Positions 39,381 through 53,160 of a stretch of 64,000 nucleotides of DNA are shown here, piece by piece (position 1 is the first letter of the stretch; each line of letters begins with the position of its first letter). The position numbers and the translations under genes are program-made. Origin of the DNA: Apostichopus japonicus (taxonomy: Eukaryota > Echinodermata > Holothuroidea > Aspidochirotida > Stichopodidae); contig NC_092569.1 in assembly GCF_037975245.1 (NCBI RefSeq), positions 13,005,001-13,069,000 of the forward strand, written 5' to 3'. The notes below the pieces were generated by a model. The model worked only from the letters and a program-made list of their open reading frames with translations, did not search any database and was not told the origin of the DNA.

Positions 39381-39592
39381 TTACGATGATCGCCGCGGGC
39401 GCACTTTCATTTCAACGTGCTTAATCGCCGTGCTTCCCCAAGAAAGCGAGTCATGTGCGGCATTCAGGTTTACTTTGTCACAGGAAGCGTCGTTGTACCA
39501 CCACCCTCCGTCAAGTGTACAACTGGTGGTACTATCCGTTGTCGAGAAAATTTGAGACAAAGCACCACCCATCTCATCGCCGAACCCGGTAC
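39381..39592 (-). CDS. FReD gene 2 exon 5 with stop
   Basis: 212 bases, acceptor CATTCTAG, TAA stop at 39383-39381. DGGWWY and the pair Cys204/Cys217. An AATAAA on the minus strand (plus 38953-38958) lies about 420 bases downstream and could be the poly(A) signal. Confidence 0.88.
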
Positions 39593-39649
39593 CTAGAATG
39601 ACAAAGACAAACCTCAATTGTATAAACTCAATATTATATACAATACAAT

Positions 39650-39698
<49 letters not shown>

Positions 39699-40807
39699 TA
39701 CAAAACACGACATGCGTGTGCGTGAGTGTTTGTATGTATATATGTATGTGTTTTAACTTTGAGCTACGTTTCCAGATATAAGATAACAGTGAATATCATA
39801 GAAAGCTTGCAGACCCTTATACGCGACGATCATTTGTGTGAGAGATCTAATGAAAAAGACTCTCATGTGTAAATCTTTAATGTACATCTTTAAAGAGATC
39901 GATTAAAACAGTTACAAAATATGATATATTTGTAGAGAAGAGTCCATCTCGTGAGACGTAGACGAATGTTTTAACTTTTTCTAGTTAAAAACAGAAGTAA
40001 TAATATTGACACGGTGGGAGATTTAACGCAAAATTGCAAAATTTCACAGCAGTTGCATTTATATCAAATGTCAGGCTTACCTGATACGTCAGTAAAATCT
40101 TCGAGTTTAACTAGCTTGTAGTTGCTGTTCTCGTCCGATATCCGGAACCAGTCGTAAGTCACGTTCCCAACATCTCCTGCATCTCGCGATTCCTCCATGT
40201 CAATTCTCAGCGTATATTCCTTTTGGTTGGTTAAATATGCCAAGTGCTCATTGCCAAGCCAAAACTCATGATTCAAAAAACCAAATCGATTTTTGTACGA
40301 ATCCAAGCCACGAGCAAAGTCAATATCTCCATCAATACGACGTTGGATGACCTGTAAAGCAGAGCAAAGATTTGAAATTTGAAATTTGAAATTAACAGAA
40401 AAAAAAAACAACAGAATTATCACGGCGATATGTCATATAATAACAATAAAAACAAGGAAAGAAACTTAAAAAAGAAAATCCTCATAATTTACATATCTAT
40501 TTTGAATATATTTTTTAATTATCTTAAAAACCCTGAATGGAGTTTGGAGGACAATTTCCAACATCATGTGTTCATTACAAGATCATACGGCTGTACAGTC
40601 GAGTTGATCCTAGTGAAAGTCATAGTCCAATTCACTCGAGTCTAAGACAAGTCTAAGACAACTCTGAGAGAGTTCTTATAGACAATTCTGTGACAGGTCT
40701 GTGACAGGTATGGGATAAATTTGGGACAAGTCTGGGACAGGACTACAGACGAGACAGATACCGTGTTCATATCAGACATATATTCAGGGCTATATAAATA
40801 GTCCTAT

Positions 40808-40843
<36 letters not shown>

Positions 40844-41084
40844 GATTGTACAGGGGTGCACTCTGTACAATCATAACACTTGGGTAATACGCCCTTAATG
40901 ACAGTTATTCAAAGCCAATTTATACGCTTCAACACACCAGTAGAATCACTGTGGTCGAGTGTTACTGACTTCGGTTCGTGACACGAAGATCCGGGGTTCG
41001 ATTCCTACCTTCGCCTGATGAGTCCCAAAAGGACGAAACCGGTCGTGAAGTGGAATTTTTCTGGTGTGTTATTCTTTATTGATT

Positions 41085-41155
<71 letters not shown>

Positions 41156-44100
41156 CCAATCGCAGTAGCTGTGAGCACGATAATCCCCATAACATTGTTT
41201 AGCGTAATATGCGAGATGGTTATAGATAAAGTGAGCCAATGGATATTGAATACATTTCCTTACTCTATACAAAGGGGTTCAGCTCAGGGATAAAAGGAGG
41301 TATAAAAACAGCCTCCTTCCCAGACCATGCAAACAAAGATCAAGTATATGCCTGTACCTACGACGTATAAAGTTCCTTATACCCTTCCTTAATTTCTGTT
41401 TCACATTTGAAATGGTTTCCCGCCATTCGGGTACTTTTATTGTTGAGGATCGTTATAAAGATCCGAACATTCATGTTATAGTTGGACTGTACCTAAATAT
41501 GGGTATAGCTGACCTAGAATGAAATTTCGACCAGCAAGCACACTGCGGCTATACGAAACAGCTTTTATGAACTGATTTGCTATGATGTACTTACAGTCCA
41601 GCCTCCATTATCGGTAGTTTGATCACAGAAAACCTCGATGGGTTCCGTCAACCCTTCAGGTTTGATAATGTAAACACCGTCATGAATTTCATCTGGGTTG
41701 CTACATTGATTTAAGATGTCCTGACAATCCTTGGGATATTCACTTTGGTGATAATAGAACAAGCCACCTGGGAGGTTCAAAAAGAAATTCGAAAAGTCAA
41801 CAAACAACAACATATAGTAACAACAAATGGCCAAAACTTGAAAACGACACGTTTACAGTTTTGAAATTGTAAACCGTTTGTCCCAAAAAATTGAAACATA
41901 TATAGGAGAATAAATCCATTCCATTATGGTAAACTTTCTTTGAAAGATAAAACCACATCACTCATAAATGCTTAGACGTAAAGAGATCATTTCTGTTGTT
42001 AGACAAAAAGAAAAAAAAAGGACGTTTAATGTTATATATTAAAATATTTAAATTTAGTTAGTATTAAGACATTGAATTCATTGACGCATTCAACCAAAAA
42101 CGTTAGATCATTCTTTGTTATTTTTTAGCAACAATTAAAACTAAGCACGGACCCAAGGAGTGTGGGTGTACACGTCCCCCTCGCACTACCCCCCCCCCCC
42201 CATTCCCACCTCCAACCCTATTGAGAACAGAGCATGCAGCACTAAGAGGTAGCTTAGTATTAATAACAAGTAAAACGTATAAAAAATATCGAAGAATACT
42301 TTATTTCTGCAGGAGCAACACATCATTACATAGAAACATTTATAGATGCAGTCAAAAAATTAAGATTTTCTTCCTGCAACTATATATGCTGCAATTCATA
42401 ATTTTCGCTGCAAAATATCGAAATGATATCATTCTGGTGAGAGTTTAATTCCTCATTTTGTTGCGAAATGACGAAAATTCCTCAACTAATTAAAATGCAG
42501 GGAACTCGTCATTTTGTTACATAATTTGATTATATATTAACTATAGTAAAATAAATCAATTTGTTTTAAAAAGCAATTGCTACCGTATTTACCAAGACTT
42601 CTTAACATTGTGATGTCACTCTTTTTGCCCCTCTATTTTGCCAAGGCATTATCTTGCTATCTCAACAATTGTCTGGAAATTGTCAACTTATTTTGTAGAA
42701 AGGTATATTGTTATCTCGATGACGCTTTTTTTAAGCTGCCGTACATGTTAGTATTAACCAGATACAAAGGATTACTTGAAGAAAAGATTAATATTCATAT
42801 TTTGGAGACTAACAGATACCACGGTTCGTTTAGTCCCTGTTGTACTTCTATGCCACTTTTGTATATAGTATTTTGAGAAATAATCCTTTAAATATCATTT
42901 ACTGAAATAAGCTGTACTACTTAATCTAGTACACCGACCATTAAGCCAGTTCCTCAAAAACTCACATATGAAGAGCATAATTTTTTATCGGTTTCAAATT
43001 TTTCAGAAAGTACGAATTGCCTTTTTAAGGTCAACCAAGAGTGTTATGTTGTTCATATGAAATTAAACGAATACGGTCGAGTTATTAAAAAAAAAAAATC
43101 GACGTTAACATTTATGTCTGCACTGAGTAGCAGACGTCATTAATTGAGCCTTAAAAGAGCATTCTGACCAAAAATTTAGAGGTGAAAATGGCGGAAACGC
43201 AAATAGCCATAGAGAAAAATAGTACCTAACTCAAATCCTTTTATTTTGTCCTTATTTATTATTCTTAGACCTATTATATTATATCAATATTAAATTTCTT
43301 CCGAAAGTCATATTTTAAGAATAACACTTTTCGCTGTAGTATATCACTGTTCTTAATTACATTTTGATGGGATTTTAAAACAAAAATAACATCGAAATAG
43401 ATGTTACCTCAAACAGCTGCTTTAAGTTAGGTATAAACAACAACTATTAAATCATGAAGCTATATATAGCAAGGAAAATGTTATCGAAAGTTGTGAAGAT
43501 TAGCTAGGCTAAGAGGAAATGAAATTCGAGCTGAAAAAATAAATTCTGATTTTATTGGCGTTGATATGTATATATTTTTTCTATTGTGCATATATTATTT
43601 GAAAATATGACGTCAGAGTGGTGATAAAGAATAAATACGAGGAAACAAACCATTGAAAAAAAAAGCTGAACAACTTTTCGAATTATTCAACAAGTTTGCT
43701 TTTTCAATGACGTTTGTGTATTGTTAAAGGAGAGGAAAGGACGTTTTTGTTTCTAGAAAGGAGCGCCCGCACGTTTAACACACTTTGATGTTAAGCATCC
43801 CGAAAGCAAAAGTTATAGGGACTTGGTATAAGATAAATTACAGCAAATCTTGTAAAAAAAAATCCAGTTCCGACTTGAACAGACGTTTTAGACTCGAAAC
43901 AAGATAAATCATCATTAATTCATTCAACTAGACAGGAATTTTGATTAATCATCGTTGTTTTAAGCAATCAATCTGCTGAATGACAATCTCTGACTTGTTT
44001 CCCCAATGACTTGTAATAAAAACCTTAGAAGCGTAGGGGCAATTAAATAAGGGTGGGGAGTATTACCTCCGCCCCCACCGCTTCGCAATCATTTTCTAAA

Positions 44101-47100
44101 AAAAAAAATTATAATTGTAATTCCTTTCTCTGAAAACAAACATGTCATTTAAGCTTTAAAATCACTCAGGGAGAGAAAAACCAAATCACTGAAAATGCCG
44201 TTCCTGGGCTTCGAATAGTAAGCTTTATTAGAGCCGACCCCCTTCGCGTCCAAGACTCCCCCCACCCAACCCTCCCCCACCCCATCCTCACTGCGATATC
44301 AGTCAATAACAGTTCACCTCACCTCCTTCAATCAAAAACCACGTTCAGTGCCTATAAACCTTGATTAATAGTTAGTTTAGGATCTAAAAAATTAAATCTG
44401 TTAAAATTATTGGGTATAGTTAATAATGAATGAGATATTATTCAAATAAACACAAAAACACGATTTTTTTTATAGTCCTTAGTGTGATTGTTTGGTTAAG
44501 TGGCAGATCACTCGGGTGTCAATCCTCCGCCCCTCCCCTCACCCCCCCCCCTTGTGACTCTACTTTTCTCCTTGGGCATCTTGACGACCCTCCAGTGGCG
44601 AATGCTGTGACCTCGAAAAGGGGCCCCACGGGGAGGATTTATCCCCAGCTCCTCTCATGCACATGTGAGAACATTTTAAAATTATACAGGGTGCTTTGTT
44701 GAAAAATGGTGTTCTATGTAGAAACTTTTAAATTTAAATTCAAAATTATTCCACATCAAAATATCGATCATGTTTTGTGTTTGTTAAGTTTTCTTTTACT
44801 GTCGAAGTTTGTGCGATACTTTGACAATACTAGTCAAAACGGTCGCGACCCGCAATTTGAATACCATGCATGGTCTTACCCATCTTGCGATCGGCGCACG
44901 CCATTAATTAAACTATGAAAGGATAAATAAGAAAAACCATATTTGATTTAAAAGAGGCAACACCGTCAGGGTTATTTCAACACCAAGCATCGTAAACAAA
45001 AAGGAACACCAAGTTCACTAAATTTAACACCTCTTTTGTGTAACGAAAATGATTCATAAGATGGTATTGATTCAACAACACCAGCTGGTGTTGGCTGGTG
45101 TTGGCAAATGTCCACTCCAAGAAGGATACACATTTAACACCAACTGGTGTTAAATTTAACACCGTAACTTTGGCAGTATATATAATACCTTCAACCAGAC
45201 ATATTTATCAATTCATCGAAAGAAATGTAACCTTAACCTCTTCCCTGGTTTTGTATCCATTCCTAACACGGTCACGATAACAGTAAAATACCTGGATTCT
45301 TTTTGTTAGTGAGGTTTGGAATTCCATCAACAACAAACTACTAGCATAAACCAGATAATGGCAAGAGGGGGGGGGGGGCTACTTCCCCTTTAAAAGTGTT
45401 TACAATCATGAAGTTTAAGCGTGCGAAGAGCATCCGCAGTCGTCAATTTCAACAACATCGAACACTAATCGGGAATCTGTTCCCCCTTCTCACCCCTCCC
45501 CCACATCCACCATCCCTTCACCTTTCCATCTCAAAACCTAGTTACATATTTTTGAGGATCCTTAATAATATTCAATCGTTACCGATTAGGTCTATACTTG
45601 TAACCATGGAATACTATAGAATACCATGTAACCATGGAATACCATGGAATACCATGCATATGGAATACCATGGAATATCATGGAATACCATGTAACCATG
45701 GAATACCTCTTTGTATAAACCAATATCCCTCATGATGAGGGAGTTCTCGCTTGTCAACATTTTGGGTCATATTTTACGTTTTATGGTAGGTAATAATTAT
45801 TCCTCTTTTAATGGTAAACATCAAGGGTACCACTATGGGCATTAAACTGTGCACCATGCTACGCCAACATATCTATGCACAAATTGGAATAGGAAATGCT
45901 ATCCACTTATCTATACTTAAGCCGCAACATTATTATAGATACAATGACGAAATATTTTTCGTCTGGCCACATGGTGAAGAATTCGCTCAAGCCTTTCTTT
46001 GAACATGAAAATTCATTTCATGAGAGCATTACATTTTTTGTAGCAGTATCTAAACACCAACTATAATTTGTAGATGTTCTAGTCAAGTTGGGTATAGTAT
46101 ATTCCTTAACCACTTCGGTCTATTATAAGCCTACTGATATTCATATGTATTTACACTTTAATATAGTAATTTCACCCACATAGTCTCAAGAGTTCTATTG
46201 TTTATAGCCATTGACTCAAACGCATTTGCTCCTACCCACGTGATTATAAAACACTAGCTATCCATTTCAACTGATGATTTCTTGAACGTCGGATACCACC
46301 TTCACTTAATTAGACAGGGTTTTTCTAGGGCCGACAAACTGAACCGTGAGGACTTATACTAAAATACAAGTCCAAAAATCCAAACACACGCATTCCGTTT
46401 GTAACTAACTATACAACCCCCCTCATCAAATCCTTTACGAGCTCTATCAAACATTATTTTGCTTCATTCAAAGACGAAGAAGTCTGTAGGAAAATCGTTT
46501 AAGGTAACCCCCTCCCCCCACACACACCCCTTAACATGCTAGCTTTTCATCAATCCCCAGCCTTAGATTTCTGCTCACTTCCTCCAGAATTCCTTACCCA
46601 GTTTCCACCTCCGCAGGTAATTTCCGTTGCGGAGAACCTCGGTGTAAAATATGCTCCCCCCCCCATGTTACCCCGGGCACCGTGGTCAGAATTCCCAATG
46701 TTGACTATGGTATAAGACCCCCTTCCCTCTCTTGTGAATGTAGCAAAGTTATTTACATATTCTGCTGTATTCTTTGTAAAGAGGGCAATATTATGTAGGA
46801 GAAACAAGCCCTCGGTGCCGCATACGTTTTAGTAATCACAAAAAATCAATTCGTGATAACTTTGCAAGATTCCCCGTTTCCGAACTTTTCAATCTTCATA
46901 GAAATTCTCTTTTATTTGCTTCTAACTTCAAATCAAGAACTGAACGTAAAACGGAAAAAAAATCGATTGGATCTTTCCTATTAAGTCTCAAATCACCGAC
47001 CTCAACTAAGACTTGGGACCACTAAACAACTACCAGTTCCACAAAACTGATATAACCCTTCCTTCCTATTCTTTTGCTCCTTAGTCGGTTTCATGTATAG

Positions 47101-50100
47101 TCATGGTTTATTAATTTAGTTAGTTATTAATTCCTTCAGTGCCACTTATCTAGCGTCATACAGTCATTGTGCAATGAAAAATTAATGAAGTGAAATTTTA
47201 AGGCCATTCAATTGTGAAAATGTCGTCAGATATAGACAATATTAATCGAAACATTATATTATATAGAACGAGTGACAATCAGACACCAGATTGAGAGTAC
47301 AGGTCCCATATATTCATTTTCTCATAATAATGCATTGGTATTTGTATTATATTTAATAAATCGATGAAGTGTTAAGATTATCATAAACGTCGGTTTTTAT
47401 ATCATTTGTGATGTTCCGGTCAATGCGATAATGAACTCCGAAGTGACTTCCATAACAGTGTGGCCCATTAGATCGACTACGGGTTCTCCAGTTTCATTTC
47501 AAGCAATAACGTAAGTTGAAACCGCCCCCCCCCCTTCCCCTCTACACACACACACACACACTTGTTCATCTGTTCAACATCAGTTCAACATCAGTTAAAA
47601 GCAAACCCAATTGTTAGTACAATTATACTTTAATGTGTAAAAGTAAGTTGGCCTGACGTTTCGATCCTAGCAGGATCTTCTTCAAAGGCTATGACAAGTA
47701 ACAGTAACAGAAGGGACAAAAACACGTAAGGGGATTAGTAGACAAGGGATGGAGAGAAGAAAGAAAGAAACCAACAGGGGAAGAGGAGAGGTAGGAGATA
47801 AACAGTGGAGGGACAAAGAGAGGATATAGGGAAGGGGCAGGGAATTAACTGGAGAAGGACAAAGACAGAAAGGTTTGGAGAAAATTATACTTATATATAA
47901 CTATAGATCTAAATTATATTCACGTTTCAGAATGCACCATTTGCAATCATGATTTTGTTTTTATGTTGGATATCCCGGTAGTCCTTCCTACCACCCCAGG
48001 ACTACCCCACCCTTTTTTCTAAAATCCATGATCCAACACTGTTTATTACCTTGATGAGGAGCTCAAGCAGCATATTTTAATTTTATCAAGTATACAATCT
48101 AGTTTTGAATATTATCCGATTTTGTAAGTTTGGTAATATCGCGAACCAATACACTGCAGCGAAGCAGCAATAAAGGTTCAAACTAAACATGTACAATAGT
48201 TTGAATGACTTCAGATCATATTGTGTTCATACGGTGTTCAGGTGGTGTTCATATGGTGTTCATACGTTGTACATACGGTGTTCAGATGGTGTTCAAATCA
48301 TACGTATTCAGATGCTGTTTAAAACACGTTTCTTTTTCTTGATATGTTTTCCTTATATATTCGGGACAAAACAGTTTAGATCAAATTGTATCCCTTCAGA
48401 AACCATGATTTTATGTCGAAAATATAGGTCAAAACACTTAAACAAGGTTTGTTTCATATAACTGTATAGATACTAATACTTTTTATTTCCCGGTTATTCT
48501 GTATATATATTGTATGATCGAACGTCTTACTTTATTATTTAAAAAGATAATGTGCATCAAAATGAGGAGAGAGGATGGATATGGGAGGACACATAGTGAT
48601 GGTCGGTGCAGTGCAAGAAGACCAACGTTCCCCAAATTTATCAAACTCTAACGATAATCAAAAACTGAATAAGTTAAAAGAAAGGTTTTATTTAAGTAAA
48701 GCTTACAATATTAGTATGATAACCGTGTCGAAAGCTGTCATACGGGACAACACATTTGAGATAAAATTGTGTCCCTTCAGAAACCATGATTTTATGACGA
48801 AAATATAGGTCAAATCATTTAAACAAAGTTTGTTACATATAACTATAGATACTATACTTTGTATTTTGTTTCCCGGTTATTCTGTTTATAGATTGTATTA
48901 TCTGCGTCTTTACTAGTATGTCTCGTATACCTACTTCCTCGTCTGAAGAGCGCTTTTAAATCGAGGAAACGATGCTTGCGTTCCGAATGGAAGCTTTGAA
49001 GTACCATCCACAATGCTGCAGCCTATTCATTGAAAATATCAAAACTGCTATGCAGCTTTCCGATGTTAGTAGAGGAATATCATTCCATTCCATTCCATTC
49101 CATTCCATCCCATTCAATTCAATTCAAAATTCCAGTTTGGTTATTAAACGGAGATGGTTGAACTCATATCGAACTCTGTTTTGTTTGCGCACCTTTGACA
49201 ATTAAATATATCAAACTATTATGTAGATAATTTTGTAATTAAACTATAATTGTAAGAACAAATGGATGGAAATCAAATTTGTTATTTACTTTTTGGTGGC
49301 ACCTAAGCGTTTCATATTACCCCTAATGTATCTGCATCATTCCCAGACAGTTATGCCAGAGGTCACTGCAATATTATATAAGGAAGGTAGTTGGCTTTCA
49401 TAGATTTACATATAGGCTACCTAGAGATATAAAGCTTGGATTACAGCCAACCAGGATGGTATCTCACTTGATCAAGGTTGGAATATATACAAACTTACAG
49501 ATGGTTATATTATATCTGCAATTTGAGTTTCGAGGAAACACGACTCTTGAAATTGAATACATATATAATACGATAGAAAATATAAACAGATAGCCTCAAA
49601 TGAGGTGGGTTTATAATTAAGTATTCCCAAAGAACTCTATTTTATACAAGGAATTGTTTTCAACGATTATTATATGAAGTGTCTAAAGCAGGGGTGGGCA
49701 ACCTTTTTGAATGAATGGGCCAGATATAAGGGGTGAAAAAATTGACTGGGCCGCACCTAACCAACGACCTGCTGTTGATTTCAAACATTTGATTCCGAGG
49801 ACTTTCAAGCAATAGGTGTGTGTACTTAATCATTATGTATTCACAAAAAACATAATGTCAATACAGTACAGTTGATCATTAATGGGGATAATAGGCCTAA
49901 CTGACAGCATCATTAGTGCAGATAAATTCTAAGCAGCTAGCTGGGGTTTTTTTTTGTGATGATGTAAAATAGATTGATTGTTTTCTTTATCTTGAGACAT
50001 CTCACGGGCCGCAGAAAAATCACTGGCGGGCCGCATGTGGCCCGCGGGCAGAAGGTTGCCCACCCCTGGTCTAAAGTTTCTCCCTTTTTTATTTATCTTT

Positions 50101-53100
50101 TTCGGGGGGTAAAATCCTGTACGAAACCATACAGTGCGCATTCAAACTTGCAGGTGACAGAAACGGACGCATCAGTGACTGTTTTCGAAACGTAGAAGCA
50201 ATATATCCCAAAGTAAAAAATATCCAAATAAGTCCCAAAGCTTCGATGGAGGGGGAGGGGGGAGGTTGTCTGTCTGTCTGTCTATATGTGTGTGTTGGAG
50301 TGGGGGTCAGGGAAGGGATCTTTCATGACAATGAGCAGTTGGCTAAACTCTTATCTTTTTACCCTTTCCGTGATTTTTATTGTATCTATACACTATAGTC
50401 TATAACCAAGTTTTAAATAAACGGTTCACTTACCTTCTCCTTCTGCAGTTTCTTGCGGATAGCCCTGTTAGAAGAAGAAGAAGGGATTCATTAATGGTTA
50501 ATGTAGTAATGACAAGCATTTTGTATTATATAAAGGTGAAGTTTGGTCATCATCACGTGTGCTTTAACATACTTAAATATTACTGCTAAAGTATTTTTAG
50601 TCCGGGGGCCCAACCAACATTTTATCGTGTTATATTTTTATGTACTGTATATACACTCGGATATTATTGTAATATTCCTGTTTGTCAGTTACCCCTCCCC
50701 CCACCCCCCCCCACCCCCCCCCCCCCCCCACACACACACGCACACCAGAAGTACAAGGGGTTGATTCACTGCCTGGTTTAATCATTGTATAAATTGATTT
50801 ATACAAAACCTTTAAATAATCTCATAGTTTCCTAATCAATTTCAAATAAGTGATGCACTCTGTCTTCACGGCATATGTATAGCCTAGCGCACTATCGGTT
50901 ACAGAATGGGCTGTGGCCTTCATTTCGGCCAGCTATCTCGGTCCTTTCGAATGAGAGGAAAGGCTACACAGACTAAATACAGAGCATTTTCACCAATAAC
51001 ATGAGAACAGTCAGTGTTTATAAAATATTTCTGACAAGTCGCGTGTGTTGCGGAATCTGATGATGGGTTTTTTTTCTTCAATCATCCATAAGGCATGATA
51101 ATTGCAATTTGAACAACAGAAGAAGCTTCAGAATTACGCAAAATCGTCGGGGAGGACCCGGGGATGGAGGAGGGAAGATGTGCCGAGGGTAAGAAGAACA
51201 ATGCGAAGCAGAGTAAAACTATGAAAAGAGAATCAGACGGACGACTGCGAGGCTCACGACGATGGGAAGTGATAATGGAAAGAGAATGGGAGGGGGGGGG
51301 GGGTAAAAGAGGATAGGAGAAAACTGAATAGGGACATGGAGACGAGTAAACGGTAAATGGAAAAAGGGTAAACGGTTAAAGACAAAGCAAGAGAGGAGGG
51401 GAAAGGTGTAGATTAAGGGTGCGGGGAAAGGGGTAGATTAAGGATGCGGGGTCAGGGGTAGATAAAGGGTAAAGGGAAAGCTGAGATGGCGGAGAAAGAG
51501 GCAGGTTCAGCGGTAACCAATGTTGCAGTTTTGTTTTGCAAAAATTTGACTGATGTACCTCGGGGGGGGGGGGGGTAAAGAGAGAGGGCTGATGGGAGGG
51601 TCTAATGGGTTGGTCTCAGGGGAGGGGACTAAGGGGGAGTGTTCTAAGAGAAGGGCATAACGGGAGAGCATTAAGAGGAGGGCTTTAGGGGGAAGATCAT
51701 GGGGGAGAGTCTAATGGGAGGGGTTTAAGGGGAGGATTTTTCAGGGGAGGGTTTTAAGGGGAGGGCTTTAAGAAGAGGACTTTAGGGAGAGGGGCTTTAT
51801 GGGTAGGGTTTAAGGGGGAGGAGTTTAAGGGGAGGGACTTAGATGCAACATAGAACTATAATTTCCATCAATTTAACTACATTTGTGTATTACAAGTTGA
51901 AAAGTTTGCAGTTTTTTAAGAATTTGCTTGCAACATCTGTTATGAAGCTTGAAGAGGAGAGGAGGAGAGGAGGAGAGGAGGAGAGGGGCATGGGGGAGGG
52001 GGAGAGGAGGAGAGGAGGAGAGGAGCAGAGGAGCAGAGGAGCAGAGGAGCAGAGGAGCAGAGGAGCAGAGGAGCAGAGGAGGAGAGGAGGAGAGGAGGAG
52101 AGGAGCAGAGGAGGAGAGGGGGAGAGGGGGAGAGGGGGAGAGGGGGAGAGGAGCAGAGGAGCAGAGGAGGAGAGGAGCAGAGGAGGAGAGGAGCAGAGGA
52201 GGAGAGGGGAGAGGAGGAGAGGGGGAGAGGGGGAGAGGGGGAGAGGGGGAGAGGGGGAGAGGGGGAGAGGGGGAGAGGGGGAGAGGGGGAGAGGGGGAGA
52301 GGGGGAGAGGGGGAGAGGGGGAGAGGGGGAGAGGGGGAGAGGGGGAGAGGGGGAGAGGAGGAGGAGGAGAGGGGGTGAGGGGGAGAGGAACAGAGGAGGA
52401 GAGAAGGAGAGGACGGAAGAGATAGATGGGCAAATGGCAAAAAAATGTAAAAAAGGAGAAACGGAATATGAGAAGAGATTAGGATAAAGAGGGTAATGAA
52501 AAGGAGATAGGGAGCAGAGGAATGCATGTGGTAGAGGAGTCAGCATCGAACAGGGCGAATACTCCGGAAAAAGCCACACAAATAGAAAGTGTAATCTGAA
52601 TATTAATGAGAAGAAAAGCTACGGAAGGGAAACGGAAAGGGGAATGAGAAAGGGAAATGAAATGCCATTAACTTTAGTAAAGTGAGAATGGTTAGGCTAC
52701 TGAGTGTAGGCTGCTGAAAATTTACAATCAGTACTTCGAGGCTCCGACACCCTACGACCACCCCTCCCCCTTCCCCAGGCCTCTTTTTCCCCTACCCAAT
52801 GTCTCTTCCTCCCCCACCCCATGCCTCTTCCCCCCTCCCCATGCCTCTTCAAATTGAATAAAAAATGTAATATTTTGACACTACAGTTGTTTTATGTTCA
52901 GATATTGTGAAAACACCGTATAGATCTGACAGAAACGACACAGTGGCTACCTGCAATGGACGGAACGATCTCCAGTTGGATGTCCTATTTACACACAGTG
53001 ACGTAGTCGAAATGGAAGATGGAAGGCGCCCCCAACCCCACCACCATACCATTCCCTCGTAGCTTTCTCTCCAGAATTTATAATATATGCAAATATATAT

Positions 53101-53103
53101 AAA

Positions 53104-53160
<57 letters not shown>

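Noticed and set aside
45603-45712. CRISPR-like regularly spaced repeat
   Set aside because: Short contiguous minisatellite units with no unique spacers, in a eukaryotic context.
46550-46807. Minus-strand 85-codon Gly-rich frame
   Set aside because: It lies opposite the GIY-YIG region of the Penelope relic; the plus-strand reading is the meaningful one.
47535-47561. (CA)n run as a regulatory element
   Set aside because: Ordinary microsatellite beside a poly-C run, with no nearby promoter.
51843-52579. Several overlapping long frames (Glu/Arg/Gly-rich on plus, Pro/Leu/Ser-rich on minus)
   Set aside because: All are read-through of an 8 bp purine repeat; openness in many frames is a composition artefact.
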